Source: Hyphochytrium catenoides (lineage: Eukaryota; Sar; Hyphochytriomycetes; Hyphochytriales; Hyphochytriaceae). Taken from it: DNA of 64,000 bases. Shown here one piece after another: positions 14,088-24,125 of the stretch (within the stretch, counting starts at the first letter, position 1; each line of letters opens with the position of its first letter). Location of the stretch: contig FLMG01003999.1 in the NCBI GenBank assembly GCA_900088475.1, forward strand, positions 79,694 to 143,693, written 5' to 3'. A program made the position numbers and the translations under genes. The notes beneath the pieces are model-generated. The model had not been told where the DNA came from and searched no databases. It saw only the letters and a list, made by a program, of their open reading frames with translations.

Positions 14088-15885
14088 CTAGAATTCGTAG
14101 ACTCTGGGGCGCTGGACGTCCAGATCGGCGTAAAAGTCGTCGTAATCTGACGCCACTGTTGATAGTCTGGGCGGCGCCGGCGGGTTCAACGTCGTTTGAT
14201 GAGTCTTTGAGTTATCCTCCGACTTTATTCCACCTGCCGCGCGAAAGGCTGCTACAGGATATTCTGGAGTTTCCCTCTGCCCAGGATAGTGCTGATAGAG
14301 AGCACTGCTGTTTTCGAACCTGTATCCAAGCTTTGTAGCACTGGCCACTGAGTTGTTGGCAGAGGAAGAATACGACTGCTGCCTCTGGATTGCCCGTCGT
14401 GGTGGAGGCCTCGCCGGATAGGAGGTAAGGTTGCCGGGATGGTAGTATCGGGCTTGATGGAGAGGGTCGTGGTCCATGAAAGAAGAGTCTCGGTCTCCAC
14501 CTTTTCGCCTCATCATCACTGCTACCACCACGATGAGTGCTACGAACGCGCCACCCCCAGCCATTGCAATGGTCGCCCAAAGCGGCAACCCATCAGAGCT
14601 GTCCATTTCCATTTTGTCCGCCTCCTGTACGTCATCATCGCTTGAGGAAAGCGCCTCCGGATTATTCTTAGTATCGAGTGCATCCTCTCCTGGGACAGTT
14701 TGGAAGCTGAAGGCCTCAGGAAGGTTCAAATATTCGATCTTTGGGAAGACCGGTTTTAGATCAGAGCTGACTTGATTGAATGTAGCGTTATTTTCAAGCT
14801 TGTCTGTGATCTCCCGGAGGTGATCTTCCCGGGCAACAAAGAGGATCTCCACAGTAACAGCTGGTGCCTCCGGAGTCCCTCTCTGTGAGATGTTGATGAT
14901 GGCAGCGTTTAGGAGTAGAGAAACTCGGCGTCGAATGACGGCGATGAAGGCATCCGCTGTTGACTGAGTGAACTCCTCAGCTTTGACACCTTCAACTTTG
15001 ACTGGAGCTGTGAATTTTAATATGTCTGTGCGATGGGCGAAGAAGTGTCATTATCTACATCGTCCTTATTTCGAACAAACCCCTCAGAAGAAGAAGCACC
15101 TTACCTTGCGTCGGTTGCTCGTCAGTAGTAGGGCTGTCCTTCTCATTGGCATGGGTCTCCGGCACACTTGTCTCTTCTTCTGGCATGGCTGTCGTATTGT
15201 TGCTCGTCGACTCCGTATCACCTTCGACCGCAGTCTCGTTATTAGGGCTCAACGACGTCTCTAGGGTCGAGTTGACAGCGGGTAGTATCGACGCATCAGC
15301 TGGTGGGGTGCGAGAGGCACCTTCGCTCTTTGTCGGGTCCAGCTGAGACATAGAGCTCTCCTGATCCTTCCGCTCATCACCCTCTCCTTGCTCCCATTCT
15401 GTGGGGGTGGAACCAGGTTTACGATTGTTGGGAGAATTACTAGCCGTCAGGTTCGGTTTCGGCAGAGATGGGGAGGATGGGTTCCCAGTGCTGCTGCCGC
15501 CATCAGTGATTTGATGATTTTGATGAGAAGCCCCTTCACTGCTGCTAACTTGTATTGGGTTGCTGTCCGGCCGATCTTGTTTAACTGTATTACCCTTGTT
15601 GGTTGGAGTGGCGCTTACCGACGACATACCGTCCCCGACAGCTACGGTGGTGGCGGTGGATGAGGAAGGGTTATTGATGCTGTCTTTCTTTGAGGAGGCC
15701 ATGGGCGGCGTCTCGACAACAGAAGGTCGCCTGTTTGGAGAGGGCTCTTGGAGGTTTCTCGAGCGCCGAGCATCAAAGCGTCGCAGACTATCAATGTCAT
15801 CACTGCCATCTGTTTCGTTTAGTAATAGGGCTAAAAGACAGAGCAGCAACAACCGCCAAGAGCTGGCGCTACGGAACCGCCCCAT
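14088..15885 (-). CDS. Secreted/type I single-pass membrane protein with SEA-like ectodomain
   Basis: The ATG at 15885 (MGRFRSASSW) is followed by a clear signal peptide core, LLLLCLLALLLNETDGS. About 230 residues rich in Ser, Thr, Pro, Asn and Gly come next, with many N-x-S/T sites, as in a heavily glycosylated stalk. After one intron (near 15108-15027, phase-consistent join PTQ-DILKF) there is a compact folded-looking region. It runs from KVEGVKAEEFTQSTADAFIA through AAIINISQRGTPEAPAVTVE to LFVAREDHLREITDKLEN, with the spacing of an SEA-type or related alpha/beta surface domain. An acidic spacer, one membrane helix (LPLWATIAMAGGGAFVALIV, near 14575), basic RRKGGDR and a ~120-residue Tyr/Pro-rich cytoplasmic tail follow to 14088. 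The topology is well supported. The SEA assignment is by pattern only and the function is unknown. Confidence 0.72.
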
Positions 15886-16505
15886 ATTAAAGAAGCGCTA
15901 CGTTGCACGTGGGCTGAAACGCAGGAGGGAACAGTTACAAGCTATCTTCTTTCAGACTGTGGCATCTAAAAGAGCACCATCCGCTTCGAGGGTGCCCAGC
16001 TTTTCTTCCAGTAACAAATAGGAGACACAACCGCACTTGGTGAACGATCGTACTAGTGTATACTACTTTGAGTGGATATTCTTGTGATCTGTTATTAGTT
16101 CGTCTGCGTTGACAGCGCAACAAGGGCGAACTTAGCTCAATGTAAACGACCCGCAGGTGACCAAGTTCTGTGGGCCGATCTCGGCTCTGATGGCTAGGAA
16201 GGATTATCTGTTAATTCGCAAAGTCTTTGGCTTACAGGGGGAAACAGAGTCGGACATTGACAAGGTTTGGTAGGTCTGAGTAACTGCAAGGAGCTTGTGG
16301 GGCCATGACGCTGCTTCTTTCCCACCCCTACCAAGAGGCAGACCGGCTTTCCTGAATGATCCCACTGTTCTTTAAATGCCATTAATTGTACCTACAGCTA
16401 TCATACCAATGTGCTTCACCAATGAGAGCCCATTGTCCCTAGGTAGAACTTTGTAAAGCCAGTCGCAGCTACGGAAGAAGATTCGCCGTCCGTGTAGTAG
16501 CTCCA

Positions 16506-16542
16506 CCTCTTCTCGGAGAAGAGGATCAGCATCCTCTCCGAG
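16506..16542. repeat. Overlapping inverted repeats (potential hairpin cluster)
   Basis: CCTCTTCTC (16506-16514) pairs with GAGAAGAGG (16516-16524). CTCGGAGA (16512-16519) pairs with TCTCCGAG (16535-16542), with an inner AGGAT/ATCCT pair. The two foldings are mutually exclusive. Confidence 0.7.
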
Positions 16543-17836
16543 GGGCCTTCTACATATACGAACCAAGGTCAGAGAACACAGCTTGCCAACGCAACTGGAG
16601 TAGCCAGTGCACTACATTTCAGCAAATTATTATGGTCCTTCTTCCTTACTGTTCAGATAGAGCCTTTCGTAAGTCCTAAGTTCTAGGGAGAACTATTCTT
16701 ACTTGCTTTGAATCATTGTTTCTCTTTTTCTGATTCTTCTGGATGGTAGGAATGGTATGCTTGAAGTGGTCGGTACCAGAAGAAGGTCAAAGGGACTACT
16801 AACTAACTGTCGAGTGAATACTCAGTCTTCTATTTGTTTATATTGTTATTATGATGTCTTTCACACAAAAGAACTTACTTAAAGAAATATTAGTCCTGAT
16901 GAACAACCTTACTTTGGGGCTGGTTGGAACCTCAACTTGTAAGAAGCCACCGGCTCCAGAATGCAAGAACTAAAGCGGTTCGCTTGGAGGTGCGAAAGCA
17001 ACATGCAATCATGCAATTGTGTTGAATTAGAACTATCCAATGTCCGCTTAGAACTACAAGCTTAATCACTCAGGCTCACTGCTCCTGCCGTCTTACTGGT
17101 GAAATGGGCGCCTGTCCTTCGGCCTTTCCATGTGGCCTAAGAATTGTGTCGCGCGCGGTTCGTAAGCGGAGAACTCTCATTCAAACCAATCTACTTGCCT
17201 TTACTTTGACTGCGAACGGAGTTCTTCTGCCTCCACTACTTTGATTGTACCACAACTGTTTTACTTCCCTTTCTACTGAGTGAGAACTTGTACACTTTAA
17301 ATAATATTGAGTTCTGCTACTGTTGTCCCTGTTTGACAAATCGATAAGCAAATGTCGTACCTGTAGTAATCTGAAGTATAGAAGGACGCAGAACAGGCAG
17401 AACAGTTGCTTTGTCGGACAGCAATGCATTCTACTAGAGGTAGAACTACTTGGTGTACGGGTACAGACGAAGCCAGCTTTTCGGCACAGCGGTAAACGGC
17501 GCTGAACCGTACATTGGCGGCATAAGCTGGTTTGTACGTTCTCATCATGAACAATTACGCACGTGGAACAGTGAGTTTCAAGGAAACGAATGCCAATGTG
17601 GTCGGCCCATAAATAATAAGCGACGGCAGCAGTTAGCAGAAAGTGGATGTTAGTTGTCGGTTGTTGGTTATTACTTATTACCGTCCAGAAAGACAGTCGT
17701 AGCTCGCGCGTTCTTATTACTACACTGTCATCTCTCTTCGACAGTCTTTTGCTAATGCCTTTAGAAAGCCTCTAGAAGATCATGAGTTGAAACAAAATGA
17801 TGCCTCTAGAAAGCCTGGGCTGGTTTACTACCTTGC

Positions 17837-17896
17837 CCTCCAGTTGTTTGCCGAAATGGAGCGCAACCTCCAGTTATTTGCGGAAGCAGAGTGCAA
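17837..17896. repeat. Imperfect 30-bp tandem duplication
   Basis: Two adjacent 30-base units begin CCTCCAGTTG and CCTCCAGTTA and differ at about 6 positions. A shorter related pair (TAGAAAGCCT) lies just upstream near 17762-17816. Confidence 0.7.
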
Positions 17897-18126
17897 TATC
17901 AAAAGATGTCGTCAACTGTAAAGGTCTGGACCTCCTCTCGCCCGTCGTGCTACCCAGCACATCGTGCGTGGTGATAATACTACGTGCGGCGCACGTACAA
18001 CCACTCGAGACATGTTTATTGCTGTCGTTCTGCTGGTTGAATATATAATGATGACGGTGGTTGTTTATGTGGTGGTGGTGCTGTTTCCTCCAGGTTGTAC
18101 ATTAGGAATAATATCGGCCTCCCACC

Positions 18127-18149
18127 ACTACAGTACGGCGTACTGTAGT
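18127..18149. repeat. Near-perfect palindrome, 10-bp arms
   Basis: ACTACAGTAC (18127-18136) and GTACTGTAGT (18140-18149) are perfect inverted copies around a 3-base centre GGC. Confidence 0.85.
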
Positions 18150-19559
18150 ATCGTACATTATTATTTTAACTCTCTGGACTACTGGATTTCTCTGCTTTCT
18201 CTGGTGCCATGACATCTTGGCTCAACAAAGAGGAACCATCGATGGACGATGGTGACGATGAAAGAGGAAGTGCTGCTACTGAAACGAACCGACGACGTCG
18301 TCGCCGCATCATAATACGACTTTACGCAGCGCGCGGGGGTGCGGGGGTTCCCCACCATCTTAATCTTTATCAACACAGGTACTATTAGCTTATTATCTGC
18401 CCGCAACAATCTAAAGGCTTTGAACTTCCACCATCCGTCAGAAAGCGTCGACAACTAATATTGACTACTAGTGATCGATGGTAGCGGTGTACGGTAATTA
18501 TTGATGATAGAGGTTTTTTTTTATGGTTGTGTGTGTTGTTGCATTAGTGGTGGGTTGGGTGGCATCTCATGAAGGAACTCCTCAAAATGAGGAGCATCAT
18601 GTTGTTGTGTGTCATGTTATCTCTTCTTCTTTTCTTCCGAGGATCCACTTCCGCCATCATGCTCCTCGATTTAAGAAGACCAGACCTTTTTTGGTGGAGC
18701 AATCAACCACCAGACGGACCGGTGAGGAGGCTCATCACCACGCAGCAGAGGAGGAGATATTTAGAACTACATTAGGTCAGACGACTAGCGACACAACAAA
18801 CATGGGGTCAGAGACGCGGTGTCGCCATCATTCATGACTTCCCACCGGCACTTTATTATTATAATCTGACTTCTTGCTGCCAAACTTCGGTCGCCCTTCC
18901 TTCAATAATCATGATGGCCTTCTATTAGAAGAAGTAGAGGCAACCAACAAGAAGTATCCGTGTAATCTTTCCATGATAATAGTAGATTCTTCATTGCCCT
19001 TCTTCCTTTTGTTCCTGAGTTTCTATATGTCAGGAATAGTTGTTTGCTAGTGCTACTGTAGGAAACAGTATTTGTAGTTCCCCAAGGCACTTGAAAAACA
19101 GCGTCGTACAAGTACTGTACATACAGTTATCATGTTATCATCTGGTTATCATCTGGTACATGTATTTCGTACGTATTTCCATATTGCTTTGTTGCTTTAT
19201 CAGTATTCTGGATCAAAGTATCTTGGATTCGGAATGCTCTTTGCTCTGTCTGCTCTGTGAAGGTCGCATGGTCCCTTTTATTTAGTACGGTACGGTAGAA
19301 GGCGGGGTTTGGCCAAGAAAACGAGAGAGAGATTCAAAGGCAATGAGACAGTTGAAAGGTAGGAGAATGTAGAGCTTGGGATGGGTGGGCCTCTCCCATC
19401 GTAGCCATGGCTTTTACAAAAAAGTTGACGGGTGGAGAACTTTGAATGCAGATAACTGGGTTCTCTCTGGCGGAGGCTCTCAAACGGGACCCACTTTCAA
19501 ATTGGTTGCTTGAAGCTTCAATCTTCACCTCATCTGCTGACCGCGACGAAGGCGCAATA

Positions 19560-20138
19560 ATGGGAGACGAACAGATCGTTGAAAGTCTTCGGCTGTCCTC
19601 GAAGCCTGAAGGCAAGAAGCGAGGCCCACCTTCGAGCAGCTGGGTATGGAATTATGCTCGTCATCTCAATGATAAGGATGACAGAGAGCTGCTGCAGAAA
19701 CATGCAGACAAAAAGAAACCCGTTATGTGTAACATCTGCAAGCATATCATGGATGTCGCGCACGGTTCAACCAACGTGAATCGCCATATGATGAGCGTCC
19801 ACAAGATAAACGATGAGGGAAGCAATAGCAGGAGGGCCAGACGTAGCTCAGCAGCTCCTGCAACCCCTCCAGGCGAACATATGAAGAATCCCGATAGCGA
19901 TTCGTGCCATGGCTCCAGCTCAGGAGACGATGCGAATCGGCCAGGCTCAGGTCCAGCTAGGAAGAGAAAGAAATCAGCTGGACTCACCGATGGAACGGTG
20001 TTGTTATCGCTTCAACCAATCCATACAAGCAAAAACCAGTTTCAGCGGCTAGAGGACAAAATTGATAAGCTAACCAAGCTTCAAGAGGAAACCAATCGTA
20101 CTTTGCTGCAAATGCTAGATGTCATGAGGACAAAGTAA
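19560..20138 (+). CDS. BED-type zinc-finger protein with C-terminal coiled coil
   Basis: An uninterrupted frame of 192 codons from an ATG at 19560 (MGDEQIVESLRL) with A at -3 and G at +4. The same frame has an earlier ATG at 19446. A BED-like finger occupies the middle: SSSWVWNYARHLND with the conserved aromatic/N region, then the zinc ligands in VMCNICKHIMDV (C-x2-C) and STNVNRHMMSVH (H-x4-H). BED fingers bind DNA and occur in hAT transposases, their domesticated derivatives and chromatin proteins. A basic, Ser-rich linker includes an NLS-like ARKRKK. The C-terminal part (FQRLEDKIDKLTKLQEETNR) is a heptad-like coiled coil, suggesting dimerisation. No transposase catalytic region or hAT dimerisation domain follows. 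It is most simply a small DNA-binding protein, possibly of transposon origin. Confidence 0.72.
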   Translation: MGDEQIVESLRLSSKPEGKKRGPPSSSWVWNYARHLNDKDDRELLQKHADKKKPVMCNICKHIMDVAHGSTNVNRHMMSVHKINDEGSNSRRARRSSAAPATPPGEHMKNPDSDSCHGSSSGDDANRPGSGPARKRKKSAGLTDGTVLLSLQPIHTSKNQFQRLEDKIDKLTKLQEETNRTLLQMLDVMRTK

Positions 20139-21570
20139 GTCGCCGCATACTTTGATTTGCTTTTTCTAAAGGTTCATCACTCCTAACCTTTCCTTACCCC
20201 TCCTTCCAAGGACTGTATAAATAAGAGGCTGTTAAACCTTATGTTGCTTGCTGATCATTCATACGCTAGCACGGCGTGCCTGGAGCTCACTTTCTGTTAG
20301 TGACTGCACCAGAGGGGGCTGTAACACTAGCGGAGATTGGGCAGGATGGGTGTGGTCGATAAACTAACACTTCATAGTAGAGTTGGGACGTGAGTGCCTT
20401 CTACTTAAGCTAGTGGGCTGTCTCTATTCTTCCTACCGCGCCTACATTTTTGCGCCCTTTGTTAATATACGATACGATAGTTGCCTGCCTCGGGGCTCTT
20501 ATTGGCTGTTGTGCATCTGCATAATCACCCAATGACGTCAAGACGTGTCCGCGCATTGGGGGCGTCGTGGGAAGGGGCTAATTAGTCATGTTCAACCAAA
20601 GGCCAGAATCGCCTCTCCACGCGAAGGCGGTAAATCTAAGACTTCTTACATCCGCTATCTAGTGGTAGTACTCTGTCACCTCACTTTGGGTTCTGATCAG
20701 TATGTGTCACTCGGAACGTCCGCTTAGCGACCTCGTCAAAGTTTTATCGGCACATTATATAAAGGAATAAGGGGCCACTGCTCAAGCAAACTGAATCAAA
20801 GTCTCGTACAGTAGAAGCTCCACAACTCAGCCTTATTAATGCATTTGACATGCCTCTTCTGTCTTTTGCTCGTTCCTCTTTATGCGACGACGGCGTGAAC
20901 CCAAATGATAGAGTGGAAAACCTATGTGTCAGTTCGCTGGCCTGCTCATCGTGAAGTTTGTAGTTGTTGTGAGTTTGTACGGCTCCTGCAATCGCACTCA
21001 ATGTTAGTGTTACATTGTATGTACGGTCACAAACCCACACAAACACCCCACCCTCAAGTAGATGTTCGTCCTATGTTGTTGCGTTCAGGTCGTTACATTT
21101 TCTTCCAGAGAGACAAACTCTTAGCTGCGTCGTGTAAACGCCATCGCCTTACTCGCTCCTAATAATATCTCTTAGAGTGTTTTTCTTAGCCGGCCTGGAT
21201 AGTCATGACAGCACACCGCGGGGCTAGAGCGCGGGCCCGGTAACAGCGACGGATGAGCAAGAAAGAGTAAGAACAGAAAGGAACCAGCAGCAGTAAAAGG
21301 TCATGATTGAGTTTGGACCGTGAACAACACATCTGATCATAGGAAAGACAATTGGTGCATGAAGCTCAAGTTTCTCGATCGGTGTGACGGCGCGATTCTC
21401 TGTAAGTGCCACACGCGTATAAACAAGAGCAGATAGCAGCCCAGTACAAAGTACTCAACAACAGAACTTCATTGGAGGCGACTACCAAGCTTCCACCGGG
21501 ACTAAGGCACCGTCGACGTTTGGAAGCAACTGCTATTTCGTTTAGAGTGAAGATAGGCCTTTATTCGAGA
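20139..21570. other. Intergenic region, no supported gene
   Basis: Short random frames only. It contains a consensus TGACGTCA palindrome (CRE/bZIP type) at 20533-20540, whose use is unknown. The upstream in-frame extension of the next gene (ATG at 21406) falls in its last part. Confidence 0.5.
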
Positions 21571-22122
21571 ATGGCAGCGGCTGATAAAATCAGCATAGAC
21601 CAAGAGTTCGAGGCCCTGAAGAAGGCCTCCAACAGAGCCGCCGACGTCAACAGAAGAAATGATGAGAAGGACGTCAATAGCTCCTACAAGTCCGGAACAA
21701 GTCCGTCAAAACTCGGCTCCGCACAGACGAGCCCATTGAAGAACGTGGGTACCAAAATCCTGCTGGACTCGGCTTCAGATGGTGCACGGGGATGGGATAA
21801 AGAGGAGAAAAAGGTTGTTGGTTCGACTTCCTCCCCTTCTAAGAACTCTGCAAACGGACACAGTCTCCTGTCTAGCGCTGGTATTGACTTTCTCGGGAGC
21901 AGCAGTCCAGGTCGTGGCGAGCAAAAATCTCCTCATCGAGCACCAGTTGATAGCATAGCCGAACCGAAAGGTCATGAGATATCAGGCGCAAAGCTGCCTT
22001 CTCCTGGGAGACAGACCAAAGCCCTTGCAGAAGAACTCAAAGTTGACGATGGTTTGGATTGTTTGAGCAAGGAGATTAACAATCAAAGCTGTCACAGAGT
22101 AGGAAAGAAAGCCGATAAGTAG
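21571..22122 (+). CDS. Unknown Ser-rich protein with six S-P-x-K/R sites
   Basis: A single-exon frame of 183 residues from an ATG at 21571 (MAAADKISIDQEFEALKKAS) with purines at -3 and +4. The frame is also open back to an ATG at 21406, but that extension is compositionally different and Arg/Leu-rich. After a short acidic/amphipathic N-terminus the protein is low-complexity and probably disordered. It contains SPSK, SPLK, SPSK, SPGR, SPHR and SPGR, each matching the full proline-directed CDK consensus S-P-x-K/R, which also resembles SPKK-type minor-groove-binding motifs. The C-terminus is more ordered-looking (KALAEELKVDDGLDCLSKEI) and ends KKADK. No family is recognised. Regulation by a cyclin-dependent kinase is an inference from motif density. 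Confidence 0.6.
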   Translation: MAAADKISIDQEFEALKKASNRAADVNRRNDEKDVNSSYKSGTSPSKLGSAQTSPLKNVGTKILLDSASDGARGWDKEEKKVVGSTSSPSKNSANGHSLLSSAGIDFLGSSSPGRGEQKSPHRAPVDSIAEPKGHEISGAKLPSPGRQTKALAEELKVDDGLDCLSKEINNQSCHRVGKKADK

Positions 22123-22728
22123 TGGAAAAATCCAAGGGTGACAGGTTAGAAACCTGCTAAGGTTTGGAAGCCGCTGCGAGTGACACTGTGAGCACATTCC
22201 ACAGTCTTTCTGCCAAGCTCGCACAGCTATATAACTAGCATTTCCTCCACTCTTCACTGGGCAGATGTCCGTAGACAATTCTATAGTCCTCCTTTATATG
22301 CATAGTTAACAAGAAAATGTGTGAGAAGCTTTGGCTATCTCGTGAGACCCTGCCTTTGCCAGACAACCCAGCGAAGGCCGTTGGTAGGTGAAATGTGGCT
22401 GAGGAGAGGCGAATGCGTCACAGCTTGCAAGACACGCTAATGGGGAAGGATGACAGCACTAGGACCACAATGCGTTATTAAGGTTCCTTCATCAAGTGGA
22501 AGAAAGCGGTTGATGACACTCCGGAGGGATAAAGAATCTTAAATATACGGAGACCATAGGAAAACTTGGTCAACACTCGTTGGCGACTGTCTGTGAGAAC
22601 ATGGGAGTCCACTTTTTTGAGCTGGGAGACTGGTAAAGACAATCGATAGATGCCAGTACTCGAAGTTGACCCTCCAGACAGAGTTTGTTGGAGAACGTGG
22701 CGCATGAGTTCTAAGATGTGTTAGCCGA

Positions 22729-23451
22729 TGCCAGTCCTTCTTGGCGATGTTCTATCCTGTCTATCTCTTGACGTAGGGGGCCGCCGATGTGATATCCCTG
22801 CAATAGGCAGGCGTTTAGCATTACCGCGACGATTCATCCGCATTCTCCGTGGTCTGTGCCAAAGTAAGTAAGGCTGATAAAGTGGCGATGACAATGTGAA
22901 AAATCGTAATGCCACCCCGTCCGGGCGACTACCAGGTTAATAGGAACTAATACGACGGCATTGGAAGTCAACACTGAACTAGAGGTGGCAGCAGGGGCTA
23001 ATTAGTCAGCTATTCCAACGAAGACTCTACTAGGCAACTAGCTGTGGGCTCTTTGATGCCATCACTTCCATATTTGTATCCTCTCGCTCTGCGCCGTAGC
23101 TCCCTGTATTCAGAAATCACTAGGCTGCTGATAGAGTGTGGAACTGGGCCTTGAGCTTTCTTACGTCAATAATGTGGTCCATGGAGATCGCAGCAACTGC
23201 TGCTAAAGAAACTACTCTCTGCGCTGTGTGTTACCTGATGCAGACACAAAGAGGACCAGCACGGTATCTTCTTTGCCTATGACGTGGAGCTATGCGGAGA
23301 AGATCATCGTGCAGACTCAGAAATAGATAGCCTGCCTGAGCCCAATGAGGGGAAAACCAAATTGCCCAATGGCAGGACCTACTTTCCCGCAGCTTGGAGC
23401 ACGAAGATTCGAAGGAAGCATGGACGAAAAGCTACGAAGCTCAGCTCTTAA
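22729..23451 (+). CDS. Putative three-exon gene of unknown function
   Basis: Built by hand from three open stretches whose splice phases agree. Exon 1 from an ATG at 22729 reads MPVLLGDVLSCLSLD and later RRFIRILRGLCQ, ending at a strong GTAAGT donor near 22863. Exon 2 begins after ATTAG near 23006 and reads SYSNEDSTRQLAVGSLMPSL, then YPLALRRSSLYSEITRLLIE. Exon 3 begins after the pyrimidine-rich acceptor ending at 23243 and reads HKEDQHGIFFAYDVELCGED, then NGRTYFPAAW and a basic tail KIRRKHGRKATKLSS, with a stop at 23449-23451. Exon 3 has no ATG, so it is invisible to a simple ORF scan. The second donor (GTGTGG) is weak, and GTCAAT near 23160 is a phase-compatible alternative. No family was recognised. 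Confidence 0.42.
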
Positions 23452-23708
23452 ACATTGCTGAGCTTTGCCTCTTGAAGACCTTTTAGTGCTTTGCTTGTGA
23501 GCTTGTGAGCCCGACTGAGGTCTTCCTCTGTCTCTCTGCTCAGTTTCTCTCTCTCTCTCCTACGTACTGTGTCTTCGGGTCTTCGGGTTTCGGTGTGTTT
23601 GCTCCCAGACTCCCAGAGATCGTGGTCTTTGGACGGGTGTACATTCCTTTAGTCCCTATTTTCGGTATTCCTTTGTTTTTGGTCCTCGCAAGTTAAAGAA
23701 CCCCAGGA

Positions 23709-23963
23709 TCACCCGAATACTCGAGGAATAAAAATAGGGAAGAAGTTTCTTCCACTTCTTGCTTTCGGTTCGATTAGAAAGAACAGCCGGTATGGTATGT
23801 GAAGAGAACTGAAGATGAAGACCGCCAGTGCGCCACTGTATCGCGCTAATGAGAGCTTCTTACCTGCTCTCAAAGCATCCGCATCAATAGGTAACTCTGG
23901 TCTGTGACTTCTGACAACGCGTCCCAACATTAGGACAGGCCGCGTGACGTCTTCGAACTCCAT
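23709..23963 (-). CDS. Possible small gene or first exon, unknown
   Basis: A frame of 84 codons opening MEFEDVTRPVLMLGRVVRSH from an ATG at 23963, divergent from lipin by 162 bp. The first 33 residues look protein-like and end at a good GTAAGAAG donor near 23879. The rest may therefore be intron and the real gene may continue leftward, but no continuation exons could be joined. Function unknown. Confidence 0.28.
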   Translation of the reverse strand: MEFEDVTRPVLMLGRVVRSHRPELPIDADALRAGKKLSLARYSGALAVFIFSSLHIPYRLFFLIEPKARSGRNFFPIFIPRVFG

Positions 23964-24125
23964 AGAGGTTCATAGGACCACTATCTGCAGTTCTCCCGTG
24001 AGGTAGGCAGGGTGGCAAACGGACCTGAAGAACTGCCCTGGGCAAGAAGAGAAAGGGCAGGCAAGTAGTGATTCGAAAGGAAGTATTGATTGGCGGAGAG
24101 CGCCGAGAAGAAGTGAGCCCTGGTC

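Larger units (their letters stand above)
15886..19559. other. Gene-poor 3.7-kb region with short inverted and direct repeats
   Basis: No frame with recognisable motifs or a convincing spliced set of exons. Short open frames on both strands look random. The stretch contains a hairpin cluster at 16506-16542, an imperfect 30-bp tandem pair at 17837-17896, a 10-bp-arm palindrome at 18127-18149, TTATCATCTGG repeats near 19135-19160 and several TACAGTAC-like palindromes. It may hold decayed mobile sequence, but no terminal repeats or transposase were found. Confidence 0.5.

Noticed and set aside
20533-20540. Perfect CRE/bZIP palindrome TGACGTCA
   Set aside because: An 8-mer is expected about once per window by chance and no nearby start site is defined; not reported as a regulatory site.
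20573-23008. 16-mer AGGGGCTAATTAGTCA present at 20573 and 22993
   Set aside because: A shared 16-mer is near chance expectation for a 64-kb window and the flanks do not match.
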